Positions 1 to 9,932 of a stretch of DNA of 64,000 nt are shown here, in pieces. The notes under the pieces are model-generated. The model did not search any database. It saw nothing but the letters and a program-made list of their open reading frames with translations, and had not been told where the DNA came from. The position numbers and the translations under genes were made by a program. Numbering within the stretch: position 1 is the stretch's first letter; every line of letters starts with the position of its first letter. Source of the DNA: an uncultured Erysipelotrichaceae bacterium (GTDB lineage: Bacteria > Bacillota_I > Bacilli_A > Erysipelotrichales > Erysipelotrichaceae); NCBI GenBank assembly GCA_903789495.1, contig CAIFEQ010000001.1:26439-90438 (forward strand), in the 5' to 3' direction.

Positions 1-105
1 GAAACTCTCAACAAATGTAGAGTAACACCTTCTTCATCGCAAGTACCTCCTTTCGATGATGCTAATCGGATTCTTGCTCCAACTACACCATAACAGATCG
101 GAGTA

Positions 106-1047
106 TTATTTAAAGTCTATACATTTTATTCGTTTTCTCTTATAATAGTATTCGCGGGGTTTTACTGATCTGAAAGCAGAATCTGGAAATCCTCCGGCAG
201 CGGTGCACGGACCTGCACGGCTTTTTTTTGTCAGCGGGGACAGGAAGGAAACCTGCGCGCAGTGCAGGGCGCAGCGGGGAATCAAGGCCGTACTGCCCCC
301 ATACAGCGCATCGCCCAGCAGCGGGTGGCCGTGTCCGGCGCAGTGCACCCGGATCTGATGCGTGCGGCCGGAGCGGATCTGTACGTCCGCCAGGGTATAG
401 CACTGTCCCTGCCGCTCCAGGATCTGCAGGGGCCTCACCCGGGTCTCAGCCGGTTTCCCTTCTGCCGAAAGGATCCTCCGGCGGCTGCCGGGCTGGCGGG
501 CAATCGGTTCCTGCCAGATTTCCTCCTGTTCCAGAGGGCCGCTGAGCAGGGCCAGATAACGTTTCTGCAGCAGCCCCTGCTGACGCTGGGCATTGAGTCT
601 TGCCGCGGCGGGCTGATTGCGGGCAAAGAGCACGGCGCCGGAGACTTCCGCATCCAGCCGGCCAACACAGCGGATCGTGCCGCCCTGCCCGTGCCGGGCT
701 TCATAGGCTTCCAGCTGACTGCCCAGGGAATCCTGCAGATGCCCATGGGAAGGATGCACCGGAATGCCGCTGGGCTTGTTGAGACAGCAGACATCCGCAT
801 CCGCATAGAGAATGACCGGTTCCGGCAGAACGCCGGCCAACGGCGGGACAGCATCCCGGAAGCGCACTGTCAGCACATCGCCCGGTTCCAGAAGTGTATT
901 CACGCGGACCGGCTGGCCGTTGCGGAAAAGCCCGTCCTGAAACTTCAGACGGGAGATCTCGTGCCGGCTGAGTCCGAAGCGGCGGCGCAGCAGGCTGCCC
1001 ACAGTCAGACCCGGCTCTTCAACTGTACAGGTCAGTGTCCGTTCCAT
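106..1047 (-). CDS. RluA-family RNA pseudouridine synthase; native C-terminus displaced by an A8 homopolymer frameshift
   Basis: S4-like N-terminus, VGRLDAEVSG (HRLDxxTSG-like), SGRTHQIRVHCAGHGHPLLGDALYG motifs. Confidence 0.9.
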   Translation of the reverse strand: MERTLTCTVEEPGLTVGSLLRRRFGLSRHEISRLKFQDGLFRNGQPVRVNTLLEPGDVLTVRFRDAVPPLAGVLPEPVILYADADVCCLNKPSGIPVHPSHGHLQDSLGSQLEAYEARHGQGGTIRCVGRLDAEVSGAVLFARNQPAAARLNAQRQQGLLQKRYLALLSGPLEQEEIWQEPIARQPGSRRRILSAEGKPAETRVRPLQILERQGQCYTLADVQIRSGRTHQIRVHCAGHGHPLLGDALYGGSTALIPRCALHCAQVSFLSPLTKKSRAGPCTAAGGFPDSAFRSVKPREYYYKRKRIKCIDFK

Positions 1048-1074
1048 GAAAAAAGCGGTTTTTCCGCTTTTATT

Positions 1075-2179
1075 TTAGCCCTGAATCTGCGAACGCAGAT
1101 AGCTGTAGATGAACTCGTCGATGTCCCCGTCCATGACGGCCTGGATATTGCCGGTCTCATAGCCGGTCCGCAGGTCCTTCACCATGGTATAGGGCTGGAA
1201 GACATAGGAACGGATCTGGGAGCCCCACTCATTGGCCTTGACTTCGCCCTTGATGGCGGCCAGCTTCTCTTCCTGTTCCTTGATCTTCAGCTGCAGCAGC
1301 TTGCTCTTGAGCATGTTCAGGCAGGTTTCCCGGTTCTGCAGCTGTGAGCGCTGCGTCTGGCAGAAGACGGTGATGCCGGTCGGAATATGGGTCATTCGGA
1401 CGGCTGAGTCGGTCTTGTTGATGTGCTGCCCGCCGGCGCCGGAGGAACGCATCGTGATGACTTCGAGATCCTTGTCATCGATCTCGATGTCCAGATCATC
1501 CTCAAACTCCGGCATGACTTCCACACTGGCAAAGCTGGTATGCCGTCTGGCATTGGCATCAAACGGGGAAATCCGCACCAGGCGGTGCACGCCGTTCTCC
1601 GCCTTCAGATAGCCGTAGGCCATCGGACCGGAGATCTGCACCGAGCAGCTCTTCAGGCCGGCTTCCTCGCCTTCCTGATAATCCAGGACATTGATCTTGT
1701 AGCCCTTGCGCTCGGCCCAGCGGGTATACATGCGGTACAGCATGGACGCCCAGTCCATGGCCTCCGTGCCGCCGGCACCGGGGTGGATTTCCAGAATCGC
1801 ATTGTGGTTGTCATACGGCCCCGACAGCAGGACTTCGATCTCGAAAGAGTCGAATGCCTGCATGGTCTCCTGGTATTCTTCCTCGACCAGCTGAGCCAGG
1901 TCGGCATCAAACGAAGACGACAGTTCGCTCACCGACTCACTCAGTTCGTCCAGCTGTTCCTTCAGCTTGTCATAATGCTCGACCAGGTCCTTGGCCGCAT
2001 TGTTGGAACGGATCAGAGCCTGGGCCTTCTTCTGGTCATTCCAGAAATCGGCGGCGCTCATCAGTTCCTCATTTTTCTTCAGCTCTTCCCGTTTCCCGGC
2101 CAGGTCAAAGAGAGGAGCCAAGCTGCTCCAATTTAGCCTGGCTGCGGGCAATGCCCTGCCTCATGTCATACAGTTCCAT
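1075..2179 (-). CDS. prfB: Peptide chain release factor 2, expressed through +1 programmed frameshift at CTTTGAC (in-frame TGA at 2105-2107)
   Basis: GAGGQHINKTDSAVRMTHIPTG motif; zero-frame ATGGAACTGTATGACATGAGG... ends at CTT TGA, +1 frame continues DLAGKREELKKNEEL. Confidence 0.95.
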
Positions 2180-4565
2180 GGTCTTTTTCCTCCGTCTGTT
2201 TCTGTTCCGTATTTTCTGCCGGCTTGACGGCAACGATCTTGAGATTCATGCAGTAGGCCACGATGTCCTGGGCAATGCTGTGGTTCATGGTTTCAAACAG
2301 CTGATAGCCTTCGTTCACATAGGCCTGCAGGGGATTGTCCTGCGCATAGGAACGCAGTCCGATGCCGTCCCGCAGCTTGGACATGGTGTCGATGTGGTCC
2401 ACCCAGGCCCGGTCAATGGTCCGCAGGGACATCTCCCGTTCATAGGTGTGGATCTGGTTCTTCACCGGCTGGATCTTGTTCTCATAGGCCTGCCAGGCGG
2501 TATCGCTGAGCAGCTGGGCTGCCTCTTCGGCCGTGCGGCCGCGCAGCTGTTCCTCGCTGACCATGCCCTCCATGCCCAGCGACTTCAGGGCATTGAGCAG
2601 ATCGGCGGCACTGACTTCCCCGCTCCGGGAATCCGGATCGACGTGGGCGGCGCAGATGTCGCTCATGACCCGTCTGAACATGCTGTGCAGGACTTCGTGG
2701 ATATCCTCGTTGTCGAGAATGTAATTCCGGGTGCCGTACATCGTCTCCCGCTGCTGGCGCAGCACATCGTCGTACTGGAGCAGGGTCTTGCGGGCATCAA
2801 AGTTCTGTCCTTCCACATGCCGCTGGGCATTGGCGATGAACTTGGTGACCATCTTGGATTCGATCTTCTCATCCCCGAGCTTCTCAAACTGCTTGGACAG
2901 CGACTCGGAACCGAAACGGATCATCAGATCATCCTTGATGGACACATAGAACTGAGATTCACCCGGATCGCCCTGCCGGCCTGAACGGCCGCGCAGCTGG
3001 TTGTCAATCCGGCGGGATTCATGGCGTTCAGAACCCAGGACACACAGACCGCCCAGTTCCTTAACGCCCTCGCCCAGCCTGATATCGGTACCACGGCCGG
3101 CCATGTTGGTGGCGATGGTGACCGCACCCTTCTGACCTGCCTTGGCAATGATCTCCGCTTCCCGTTCGTTGTTCTTGGCATTCAGCACTTCATGCCGGAT
3201 GCCTTCCTTCTTCAGCATGTCGGAGATCAGTTCCGAGGTTTCCACCGCGATGGTGCCGACCAGGATCGGCTGGCCTTTCTCGTGACGGGTCCTTACTTCC
3301 TCGATCAGGGCCCGGAATTTGGCTTCCTTGGTGCCATAGACCGCATCGGGATAGTCAATCCGGATGACCGGCTTGTTGGTCGGGATCTCATACACCAGCA
3401 TGTTGTAGATTTCCCGGAACTCTTCCTCTTCCGTCTTGGCCGTGCCGGTCATGCCGGCCAGCTTGTTATAGAGCCGGAAGAAGTTCTGGTAGGTGATCGT
3501 CGCCAGGACCGTGGTTTCCTGTCGGATGGAGATGCCCTCCTTGGCGCTGACCGCCTGGTGCAGGCCATCCGACCACTCCCGGCCCTTCATCAGACGCCCG
3601 GTGTTGGGATCGACGATGACGATCTCATCGTTTTCCTTGTCCACCACATAGTCGACATCCCGGGCCATGATGTAGTTGGCCCGCAGAGCCTGGTTGATCC
3701 GGTGCAGCAGCTGACTGTGCTCCAGATTGAACAGGTTGTCAATATGGAAGACCTTCTCGGCCTTGGCAATGCCCGTCTCCGTCAGCTGCACGGTCTTGGA
3801 CTTGATATCGATCTCATAGTCTTCATCCTGCTTCAGCCGCTTCACGAAACGGTCTGCCTGCAGGTACAGGTTCGCCGTCTGCTTCATTCCGCCGGAGATG
3901 ATCAGCGGAGTGCGGGATTCATCGATCAGGATCGAGTCGACCTCATCGATCAGGGCAAAGTTCAGACCCCGCTGCACGCGGTCGGATGCCTTGGTGACCA
4001 TGTTGTCCCGCAGATAGTCAAAACCCAGTTCCGAATTGGTGGTGTAGGTGATGTCACAGGCATAGGCCTTACGCTTCTGGGCCGGGCTGAGAGCGCGCTG
4101 GTTCAGACCGACCGTCAGGCCGAGAAACTGATGAATGGCGCCCATCCACTCGGCATCACGTTTGGACAGATATTCGTTGACCGTCACGACATGCACGCCC
4201 TTGCCGGTCAGCGCATTCAGGTAAACCGTCATGACCGAGGTCAGGGTCTTGCCCTCACCGGTCTTCATCTCGGCAATATCGCCGCCCTGCATGACCGCAG
4301 CACCCATCATCTGGACATGATACGGATACTGCCCGATCACCCGCCGGCAGGCTTCCCGGGCCGTCGCAAAGGCTTCCGGCAGAATATCATCCAGGGTTCT
4401 GCCTTCCGCCAGCATCTGCTTCAGCTTCGGGGTTTCGGCCTTCAGCTCCTCATCGGACATGGCCGCAAACTGTTCCGCCATGGCCTCTGCCGGCGCGATC
4501 TGTTTCTCGACCTGTCTCAGCTTGGCCTTGTCGGAATTGAAAAGGTTATTCAGGAAATTTGCCAT
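2166..4565 (-). CDS. secA: Preprotein translocase ATPase SecA (no C-terminal Zn-binding tail)
   Basis: MANFLNNLFNSDKAKLRQ..., MKTGEGKTLTS, LIDEVDSILIDESRTPLIISG, TNMAGRGTDIRL. Confidence 0.97.
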   Translation of the reverse strand: MANFLNNLFNSDKAKLRQVEKQIAPAEAMAEQFAAMSDEELKAETPKLKQMLAEGRTLDDILPEAFATAREACRRVIGQYPYHVQMMGAAVMQGGDIAEMKTGEGKTLTSVMTVYLNALTGKGVHVVTVNEYLSKRDAEWMGAIHQFLGLTVGLNQRALSPAQKRKAYACDITYTTNSELGFDYLRDNMVTKASDRVQRGLNFALIDEVDSILIDESRTPLIISGGMKQTANLYLQADRFVKRLKQDEDYEIDIKSKTVQLTETGIAKAEKVFHIDNLFNLEHSQLLHRINQALRANYIMARDVDYVVDKENDEIVIVDPNTGRLMKGREWSDGLHQAVSAKEGISIRQETTVLATITYQNFFRLYNKLAGMTGTAKTEEEEFREIYNMLVYEIPTNKPVIRIDYPDAVYGTKEAKFRALIEEVRTRHEKGQPILVGTIAVETSELISDMLKKEGIRHEVLNAKNNEREAEIIAKAGQKGAVTIATNMAGRGTDIRLGEGVKELGGLCVLGSERHESRRIDNQLRGRSGRQGDPGESQFYVSIKDDLMIRFGSESLSKQFEKLGDEKIESKMVTKFIANAQRHVEGQNFDARKTLLQYDDVLRQQRETMYGTRNYILDNEDIHEVLHSMFRRVMSDICAAHVDPDSRSGEVSAADLLNALKSLGMEGMVSEEQLRGRTAEEAAQLLSDTAWQAYENKIQPVKNQIHTYEREMSLRTIDRAWVDHIDTMSKLRDGIGLRSYAQDNPLQAYVNEGYQLFETMNHSIAQDIVAYCMNLKIVAVKPAENTEQKQTEEKDHGTV

Positions 4566-4643
4566 CCTGCCTCCTCTGCATGAACATGAAACGCTTGTTT
4601 ATTATATATTGATCAGCCGTTCTGCGGCAAGAAACACCCCGGC

Positions 4644-5258
4644 TCAGCGGAAGGAATGCCGGCCGGATGCCAGCGCGCAGACATGGATGCGGATCCGATG
4701 CTTCGAGCGGTCCAGACAGGCCAGTGCCCCGCGCAGGGTGGAGCCGCTGGTGCAGACATCATCCACCAGCACGATCCGGCGGGGAATCTCAATCCCTTCC
4801 TTCAGCCGGATGCGGCTGCGCATGGCCAGACGCTGATCATAGCTGCGCCCGGTCTGATCGAGATCTTCCGTCTTTTCAAAACACTCCAGCAGAGGCAGAT
4901 CCAGCTGCCGGTAGATTTCCCCCAGGGCGAAGAAGCCCCGCTGTTCCTGTTTGGAGCGGCTGCTGGGCATGGGCAGCAGCGTCCAGCCGGCATAGCGGCT
5001 GCGCAGCTGCCTGGCCATGGGATACAGAAACACATCCGCCAGCGCCTCATCGCCGCACTCCTTGAACTGCAGCAGGGTGCTGGCAAAGGCCTCGTTATAG
5101 GCCCAGGACGCCAGTGCCGGGACATGGTCGATCCGGAAATGCCGGTCCAGCCGCTGCCAGCGGCTTCGGCACTGGCTGCACAGCAGATCGTTGCTGAACA
5201 GCAGATCCTCCAGACTGCCCTCTTCCCGCATCTTCTTTCCGCACATCAGACAGCGCAT
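4644..5258 (-). CDS. comFC: ComF family protein (phosphoribosyltransferase-like)
   Basis: N-terminal CxxC pairs, VLVDDVCTSGSTLRGA PRT motif; overlaps comFA. Confidence 0.85.
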   Translation of the reverse strand: MRCLMCGKKMREEGSLEDLLFSNDLLCSQCRSRWQRLDRHFRIDHVPALASWAYNEAFASTLLQFKECGDEALADVFLYPMARQLRSRYAGWTLLPMPSSRSKQEQRGFFALGEIYRQLDLPLLECFEKTEDLDQTGRSYDQRLAMRSRIRLKEGIEIPRRIVLVDDVCTSGSTLRGALACLDRSKHRIRIHVCALASGRHSFR

Positions 5259-6391
5259 GCGTTGGCCTCCGCCAGTTCCTTCTGACATTTCTCCGCCGCC
5301 GGGCTCTTCTCCTGCAGAAGAAACAGCACATCCCCCTCCGGATGGGCAAAGGTCCGCCCGGCCCGGCCGGCCATCTGAACCAGTCCGGCCTCGTGAAAGA
5401 CGGGATGCTCGGCATGATAGACACAGATCTGCACATCCGGGATCGTCACGCCCCGTTCCATGACCGTCGTTGCGCACATCAGAGCAGTCCGGCCTTCCCG
5501 GAAAGCCTGAATCTGCGTATCCTTATCGGCTGTCCGGGAGGTTACGATGGCACATGGCCGATACAGTCTCAACAGCCGTCCCAGTCCTTCTGCCATCCGG
5601 ATGGTCGGCACAAAAACCAGACAGGGATGGGCCCTGTGGGCATAAAGCCAGCGCAGCAGCACCAGCAGATCCAGCGGAAACGGCACGATCCGCAGCACCG
5701 GCACGGGCAGGGGATGGCCATGCGGACGCCTGCTGAGTTTCAGACAGCACATCGTACCCTGCTCCACCTGATGCAGCAGTTCCGCATCCGGCGTAGCCGT
5801 CAGATAGAGAAAACGGCCCCGGCAGCTGGTCCGGGAGACGCCCTGCAGGACAGCATTGTTGACATACGGATAGGCATCGGGTTCGTCAAGGATGAGCAGA
5901 TCAAAAGCCATATAATAGCGCCAGAGCTGGTGCGTGGTACAGACAATCAGATCCCCGTCCAGCACCTGTGTATGACCGCCGCAGACCGCGATGACCCTGG
6001 CTCTGGGGAAGATCTGCGCCAGGCGCTGCTGCAGTTCCAGGACCACCTGCCGGCGGGCAATCGCAAAGCATACCTTTTTGCCGCGTTTCAGATGTTCGTG
6101 GATGGCCAGGACCGTGAGTTCGGTCTTGCCCGCCCCGCACACCGCATGGATGAGGACATCCTGATGCCAGATGCGTCTGGCTGCCTCCTCAGCCACCTGT
6201 TTCTGTTCCGGGGTGAGCGGATACCGCAGCAGGTATTCTTCCGAGCGCAGGGCGGGCGGACTGAGCGTTACCGGTTCCTGGTCTTCTTCCAGCAGGATGC
6301 GGGAAAAGGAGATGCACTTCCGGCAGTACCAGCCGCGGGAACCGCGGTAGAAAAAGGCCGGATCTTCATTGAGACAGCGTGGACATTTCAT
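5246..6391 (-). CDS. comFA: ComFA-like DEAD-box competence helicase
   Basis: MKCPRCLNE zinc motif, HAVCGAGKTELT Walker A, LILDEPDAYPY, TTVMERGVTIPDVQICVYHAEHPVFHEAGLVQMAGRAGR; upstream ORF extension is probably not coding. Confidence 0.88.
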   Translation of the reverse strand: MKCPRCLNEDPAFFYRGSRGWYCRKCISFSRILLEEDQEPVTLSPPALRSEEYLLRYPLTPEQKQVAEEAARRIWHQDVLIHAVCGAGKTELTVLAIHEHLKRGKKVCFAIARRQVVLELQQRLAQIFPRARVIAVCGGHTQVLDGDLIVCTTHQLWRYYMAFDLLILDEPDAYPYVNNAVLQGVSRTSCRGRFLYLTATPDAELLHQVEQGTMCCLKLSRRPHGHPLPVPVLRIVPFPLDLLVLLRWLYAHRAHPCLVFVPTIRMAEGLGRLLRLYRPCAIVTSRTADKDTQIQAFREGRTALMCATTVMERGVTIPDVQICVYHAEHPVFHEAGLVQMAGRAGRTFAHPEGDVLFLLQEKSPAAEKCQKELAEANACAV

Positions 6392-6502
6392 GCTTCGCCT
6401 CCGGCTTTTCCTCTTCGCCGGCGCTTCCGATCTCCCTGAGAGCACCAGCGTTGCGGGCGGAAAAAACAGCTGTCTATAATACAGGCAGACGGAGAACAGA
6501 AC

Positions 6503-7195
6503 ATGAAAATCATCTACTGGAGTGACTTTGCCTGCCCCTGGTGCTATATCGGGGAGGCCAATCTGAAACAGGCGATTGCCGAACTGCACAAAGAGGATCA
6601 GATCCAGCTCGACATGCACAGCTATGAACTGCATCCCGGTGCGCCGAAAAAGGCCGCCGGGACGCTGCAGGAAGTCCTGCTGGCCGACGGATACAGTGCG
6701 GAAGAGATTCGGGCCCGCTGCCAGACGGTCAACGAAGCCGCGGCCCGGGCCGGCCTGAACTTCCTCCTGGAGAATACCCGCAGTACCAGCACCCGTGATG
6801 CCCACCGGCTGTTTCAGCTGGCCCGGTCCAGACGGGACCGGGATCTGACCGATCGCCTGGCAGAACATCTCTTCCGGGCCTACTTCCAGGAAGGACAGGA
6901 ACTGGCGGATCCGGCGGTACTGGAACGCATTGCGCTGGCGGAGGGCATGGACCGGACCGAAGTCGAAGCCCTGCTGCAGTCCGATCAGCGGGATGATGAA
7001 GTCGAAAATGACGAGACCCAGGCCGGCTACTTCGGAGTGCGGGGCGTTCCCTATTTCCTGATCGGCCCCTACACCGTACCCGGGGCCCTGGAGAAGGAGC
7101 AGATGAAGGAACTGCTGCAGAATGCCCTGAAGGAGGATCAGAACCGCTTCAGCGGCATGTCCTGCGGACCGGATGGCTGTGACATCAGAAAGTAA
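6503..7195 (+). CDS. DsbA family oxidoreductase (FrnE-like)
   Basis: MKIIYWSDFACPWCYIGEANL with CPWC; GVRGVPYFLIG. Confidence 0.9.
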   Translation: MKIIYWSDFACPWCYIGEANLKQAIAELHKEDQIQLDMHSYELHPGAPKKAAGTLQEVLLADGYSAEEIRARCQTVNEAAARAGLNFLLENTRSTSTRDAHRLFQLARSRRDRDLTDRLAEHLFRAYFQEGQELADPAVLERIALAEGMDRTEVEALLQSDQRDDEVENDETQAGYFGVRGVPYFLIGPYTVPGALEKEQMKELLQNALKEDQNRFSGMSCGPDGCDIRK

Positions 7196-7219
7196 AAGAA
7201 AGAGGCCTGCGGGTCTCTT

Positions 7220-8389
7220 TCAGTTTGTCTTGGGAATCGGTCTGATGAACAGCAGGGCCAGGAAGGCAGCTACCGAAGCGGCGATGAACGGTCCGGTTGC
7301 CAGGGCATCATAGAGGAACCCGGCAGCCAGGGCACCGAAGATCCAGCCGATGGAACGGAAGGACTGATACACACCGAACAGCAGACCGTTGTTTCCTTTC
7401 TGCCGGGCAATGATTGCCTGCTGGACCGGGACTTCAATGGTCAGCACGAAGTAGTAAATGAACGACAGAAGCAGGAAGACCGGGATGGTCCGCGGGAAGA
7501 TTACCGCGCCGCTGAAGATGGCACACAGCAGAACAATGAAGAAGTACGGTCTGGTCAGATCCTCCTTCTTCGTGATGCGCATGCCGATCAGGGTATTGGA
7601 CAGCAGGCCCAGGATCCCGATTGCCGCCTTGATATAGCCGTTGTAGGAAGTCGAGAAACCCAGGGAATCCCGCAGATAGTAGTTATAGGCCTGATCAAAG
7701 CAGATATAGGCAAAATTGGTGATGAAGCACGAGATCAGGAAAGCCCGCAGCGGTCCGGCCAGGTAGTCCAGGCAGTCATGCCAGGTCTTTTTCGGACTGG
7801 CTGCCGAAACCGCCTGGGACCAGTTCAGTCCCGTGGTCTGACTGCCTTCCGGGCAGAAGAAGGTCACGATACCCAAGGCGATCAGGGACACCACCTGAAT
7901 CAGGAAGACGGGATGAATGCCGATCCGATCGCCCAGCACGCCGCCGATCAGGTAGCCGGCTGAAGACACCACCGTCTGCATGGCGCCGACGATGACCATG
8001 TTTTTCGCCTTTTCACCCGGTTCGGACAGGTCGGCGACATAGGCCATCAGGGCTGTTCCGTTGGCCCCGCAGCCGATGCCGGAGATGCAGCGGGCCAGGG
8101 CAATGCCCCACTCGGTCGTGGCAACGGAGAAGAAGTACTGCCCGATGCCATAGAGAATGAAGCCCCAGGCCAGCACCTTGACCCGGCCGATCTGATCGCT
8201 CAGCTTGCCCCAGAACGGGGAGGTCAGGAAGGTAAACAGGGACATTGCCGCAAAGGCAATGCCGAACATGTAGTCGTGCAGCTGCAGGGACTGCAGATAA
8301 GCCGGGGTGACCGGATGCACGATATTGGCAACGATATTGAAGAAAAAGGCAATGATCAGGGCAATGGTAACCCGTTTTCTGCGTCTCAT
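7220..8389 (-). CDS. MFS transporter
   Basis: 12-TM pattern, FWGKLSDQIGRVKVL MFS motif. Confidence 0.88.
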   Translation of the reverse strand: MRRRKRVTIALIIAFFFNIVANIVHPVTPAYLQSLQLHDYMFGIAFAAMSLFTFLTSPFWGKLSDQIGRVKVLAWGFILYGIGQYFFSVATTEWGIALARCISGIGCGANGTALMAYVADLSEPGEKAKNMVIVGAMQTVVSSAGYLIGGVLGDRIGIHPVFLIQVVSLIALGIVTFFCPEGSQTTGLNWSQAVSAASPKKTWHDCLDYLAGPLRAFLISCFITNFAYICFDQAYNYYLRDSLGFSTSYNGYIKAAIGILGLLSNTLIGMRITKKEDLTRPYFFIVLLCAIFSGAVIFPRTIPVFLLLSFIYYFVLTIEVPVQQAIIARQKGNNGLLFGVYQSFRSIGWIFGALAAGFLYDALATGPFIAASVAAFLALLFIRPIPKTN

Positions 8390-9030
8390 CAGCGAAGATC
8401 CTCCGGGGTCGTGATCTTGCGGTTGGCATAGCTGCCCGCGACCACTCTGACCCGCACATCCGTATACTTTTCCACCAGTGCGGCATCATCCGTAGCGGTG
8501 AAATGATCCGCCTCTGCCCTGGCCAGACACTCCCGCAGCAGCTGCGTGTGGAAGGCCTGCGGCGTCTGGGCACACATCAGCGTATCCCTCGGCAGGGTTT
8601 CGACCACATAGCCCTCCGGGCTGACCCGCTTGACGGTATCCTTGCTGGGTACCATCAGACAGGCGGCCTGTTCCTGTTCCAGGGCCTGTTTCAGATCCTG
8701 GAGCTGCTTCACGGTCACATAGGGACGGGCTCCGTCATGCACGAAGACAACGTCTTCCTGCACCAGGGATACCCCGTGGGCCACACTCTGCTGCCGTGTC
8801 TCGCCGCCCGGGGCAAAGACAATCCGCGGATCCTGCGGGTCCCCCAGCTGCTGACGGCAGGTCTTCTCATCGGTGACCAGGATGATCTGCCGGCATTCCG
8901 CATCCTCGAGAAACGGCTTCAGCGTGATCTCCAGAATGGTGACCCCGTTGATCCGGTAGTAGACCTTGTTGTACCCCAGGTGCATCCGTTTGCCCTGGCC
9001 GGCGGCTACGATCACAGCACTGTAATTCAT
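8389..9030 (-). CDS. ispD: 2-C-methyl-D-erythritol 4-phosphate cytidylyltransferase (IspD-like)
   Basis: SAVIVAAGQGKRM, VFVHDGARPYVT, QTPQAFHT. Confidence 0.85.
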   Translation of the reverse strand: MNYSAVIVAAGQGKRMHLGYNKVYYRINGVTILEITLKPFLEDAECRQIILVTDEKTCRQQLGDPQDPRIVFAPGGETRQQSVAHGVSLVQEDVVFVHDGARPYVTVKQLQDLKQALEQEQAACLMVPSKDTVKRVSPEGYVVETLPRDTLMCAQTPQAFHTQLLRECLARAEADHFTATDDAALVEKYTDVRVRVVAGSYANRKITTPEDLR

Positions 9031-9101
9031 GGTTCTTCACTGCCTTTCTTATCCGAAAAAAACTGCAGACTGGGCTGCAGGCTGCAGTATTCAAGGTCCT
9101 G

Positions 9102-9177
9102 TGGTGGAGCTAACGAGGCTCGAACTCGTGACCCCCTGCTTGCAAAGCAGGTGCTCTCCCAACTGAGCTATAACCCC
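9102..9177 (-). tRNA. tRNA-Ala(TGC)
   Basis: GGGGTTATAGCTCAGTTGGGAGAGCACCTGCTTTGCAAGCAGGGGGTCACGAGTTCGAGCCTCGTTAGCTCCACCA cloverleaf. Confidence 0.95.
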
Positions 9178-9199
9178 ATCGGCCATTCGGAAAAAAAAT

Positions 9200-9276
<77 letters not shown>

Positions 9277-9389
9277 ACACGTACCGAATGCTTAATTACA
9301 GTACAACACAGCCTCCCTGATGTCAACGATTTTTTGCTTTTTACAGCCATTTGTGGTACGGTGGTTTGCGGCATTAAAAGAGGGAGAAA

Positions 9390-9884
9390 ATGAACAGTTT
9401 TCTGGACTGGTTTATGGCCACAATCGGCCAGCATATCTCACCGGAATTGTCGGTGTTTCTGGTCAGCATGCTGCCGCTGATCGAGGAAAGAGGGGGACTG
9501 ATTCTGGCAAGGCTGCTGAATATCCCGATGGCAGAGGGAATCGCTCTCTGTGTCTGCGGGAACATCCTGCCGATTCCCTTCATCCTGCTGCTGATCAAGA
9601 AGTTCATTCACTGGCTGGCGGATCACCGCTTTGCCAGACTGGCCAGCTGGCTGCTGGACAAAGCCGAAAAAAACAAGCCGAAGATTGAGAAGTACGGCTT
9701 CTTCGGTCTGACCCTGTTCGTCGGGATCCCGCTGCCGGGCACCGGCGCCTGGACCGGCTCTCTGGTGGCGGCCGTATTCGACATGGATCTGAAGAAAGCC
9801 AGTGTATCCATCCTGATCGGGGTCTTCCTGGCGGCAGTCATCATGACGATCATCTCCTACGGCCTGATCGGTTCCATTCTCTGA
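9390..9884 (+). CDS. Small multi-drug export protein-like membrane protein (COG2426-like)
   Basis: ELSVFLVSMLPLIEERGGLILARLLNIP, GIPLPGTGAWTGSLVAAVF. Confidence 0.8.
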   Translation: MNSFLDWFMATIGQHISPELSVFLVSMLPLIEERGGLILARLLNIPMAEGIALCVCGNILPIPFILLLIKKFIHWLADHRFARLASWLLDKAEKNKPKIEKYGFFGLTLFVGIPLPGTGAWTGSLVAAVFDMDLKKASVSILIGVFLAAVIMTIISYGLIGSIL

Positions 9885-9885
9885 G

Positions 9886-9930
9886 GAACAGAAAAGGGAT
9901 TGCTCTATGACAGCGGCAATCCCTTTTCAT
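9886..9930. terminator. Bidirectional intrinsic terminator between convergent genes
   Basis: AAAAGGGATTGC...GCAATCCCTTTT inverted repeat. Confidence 0.75.
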
Positions 9931-9932
9931 GC

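Noticed and set aside
3021-4583. 520 aa plus-strand ORF
   Set aside because: Antisense to secA
6420-6500. Possible riboswitch upstream of the DsbA-like gene
   Set aside because: Only a TATAAT-like promoter and a short leader; no conserved aptamer core recognised
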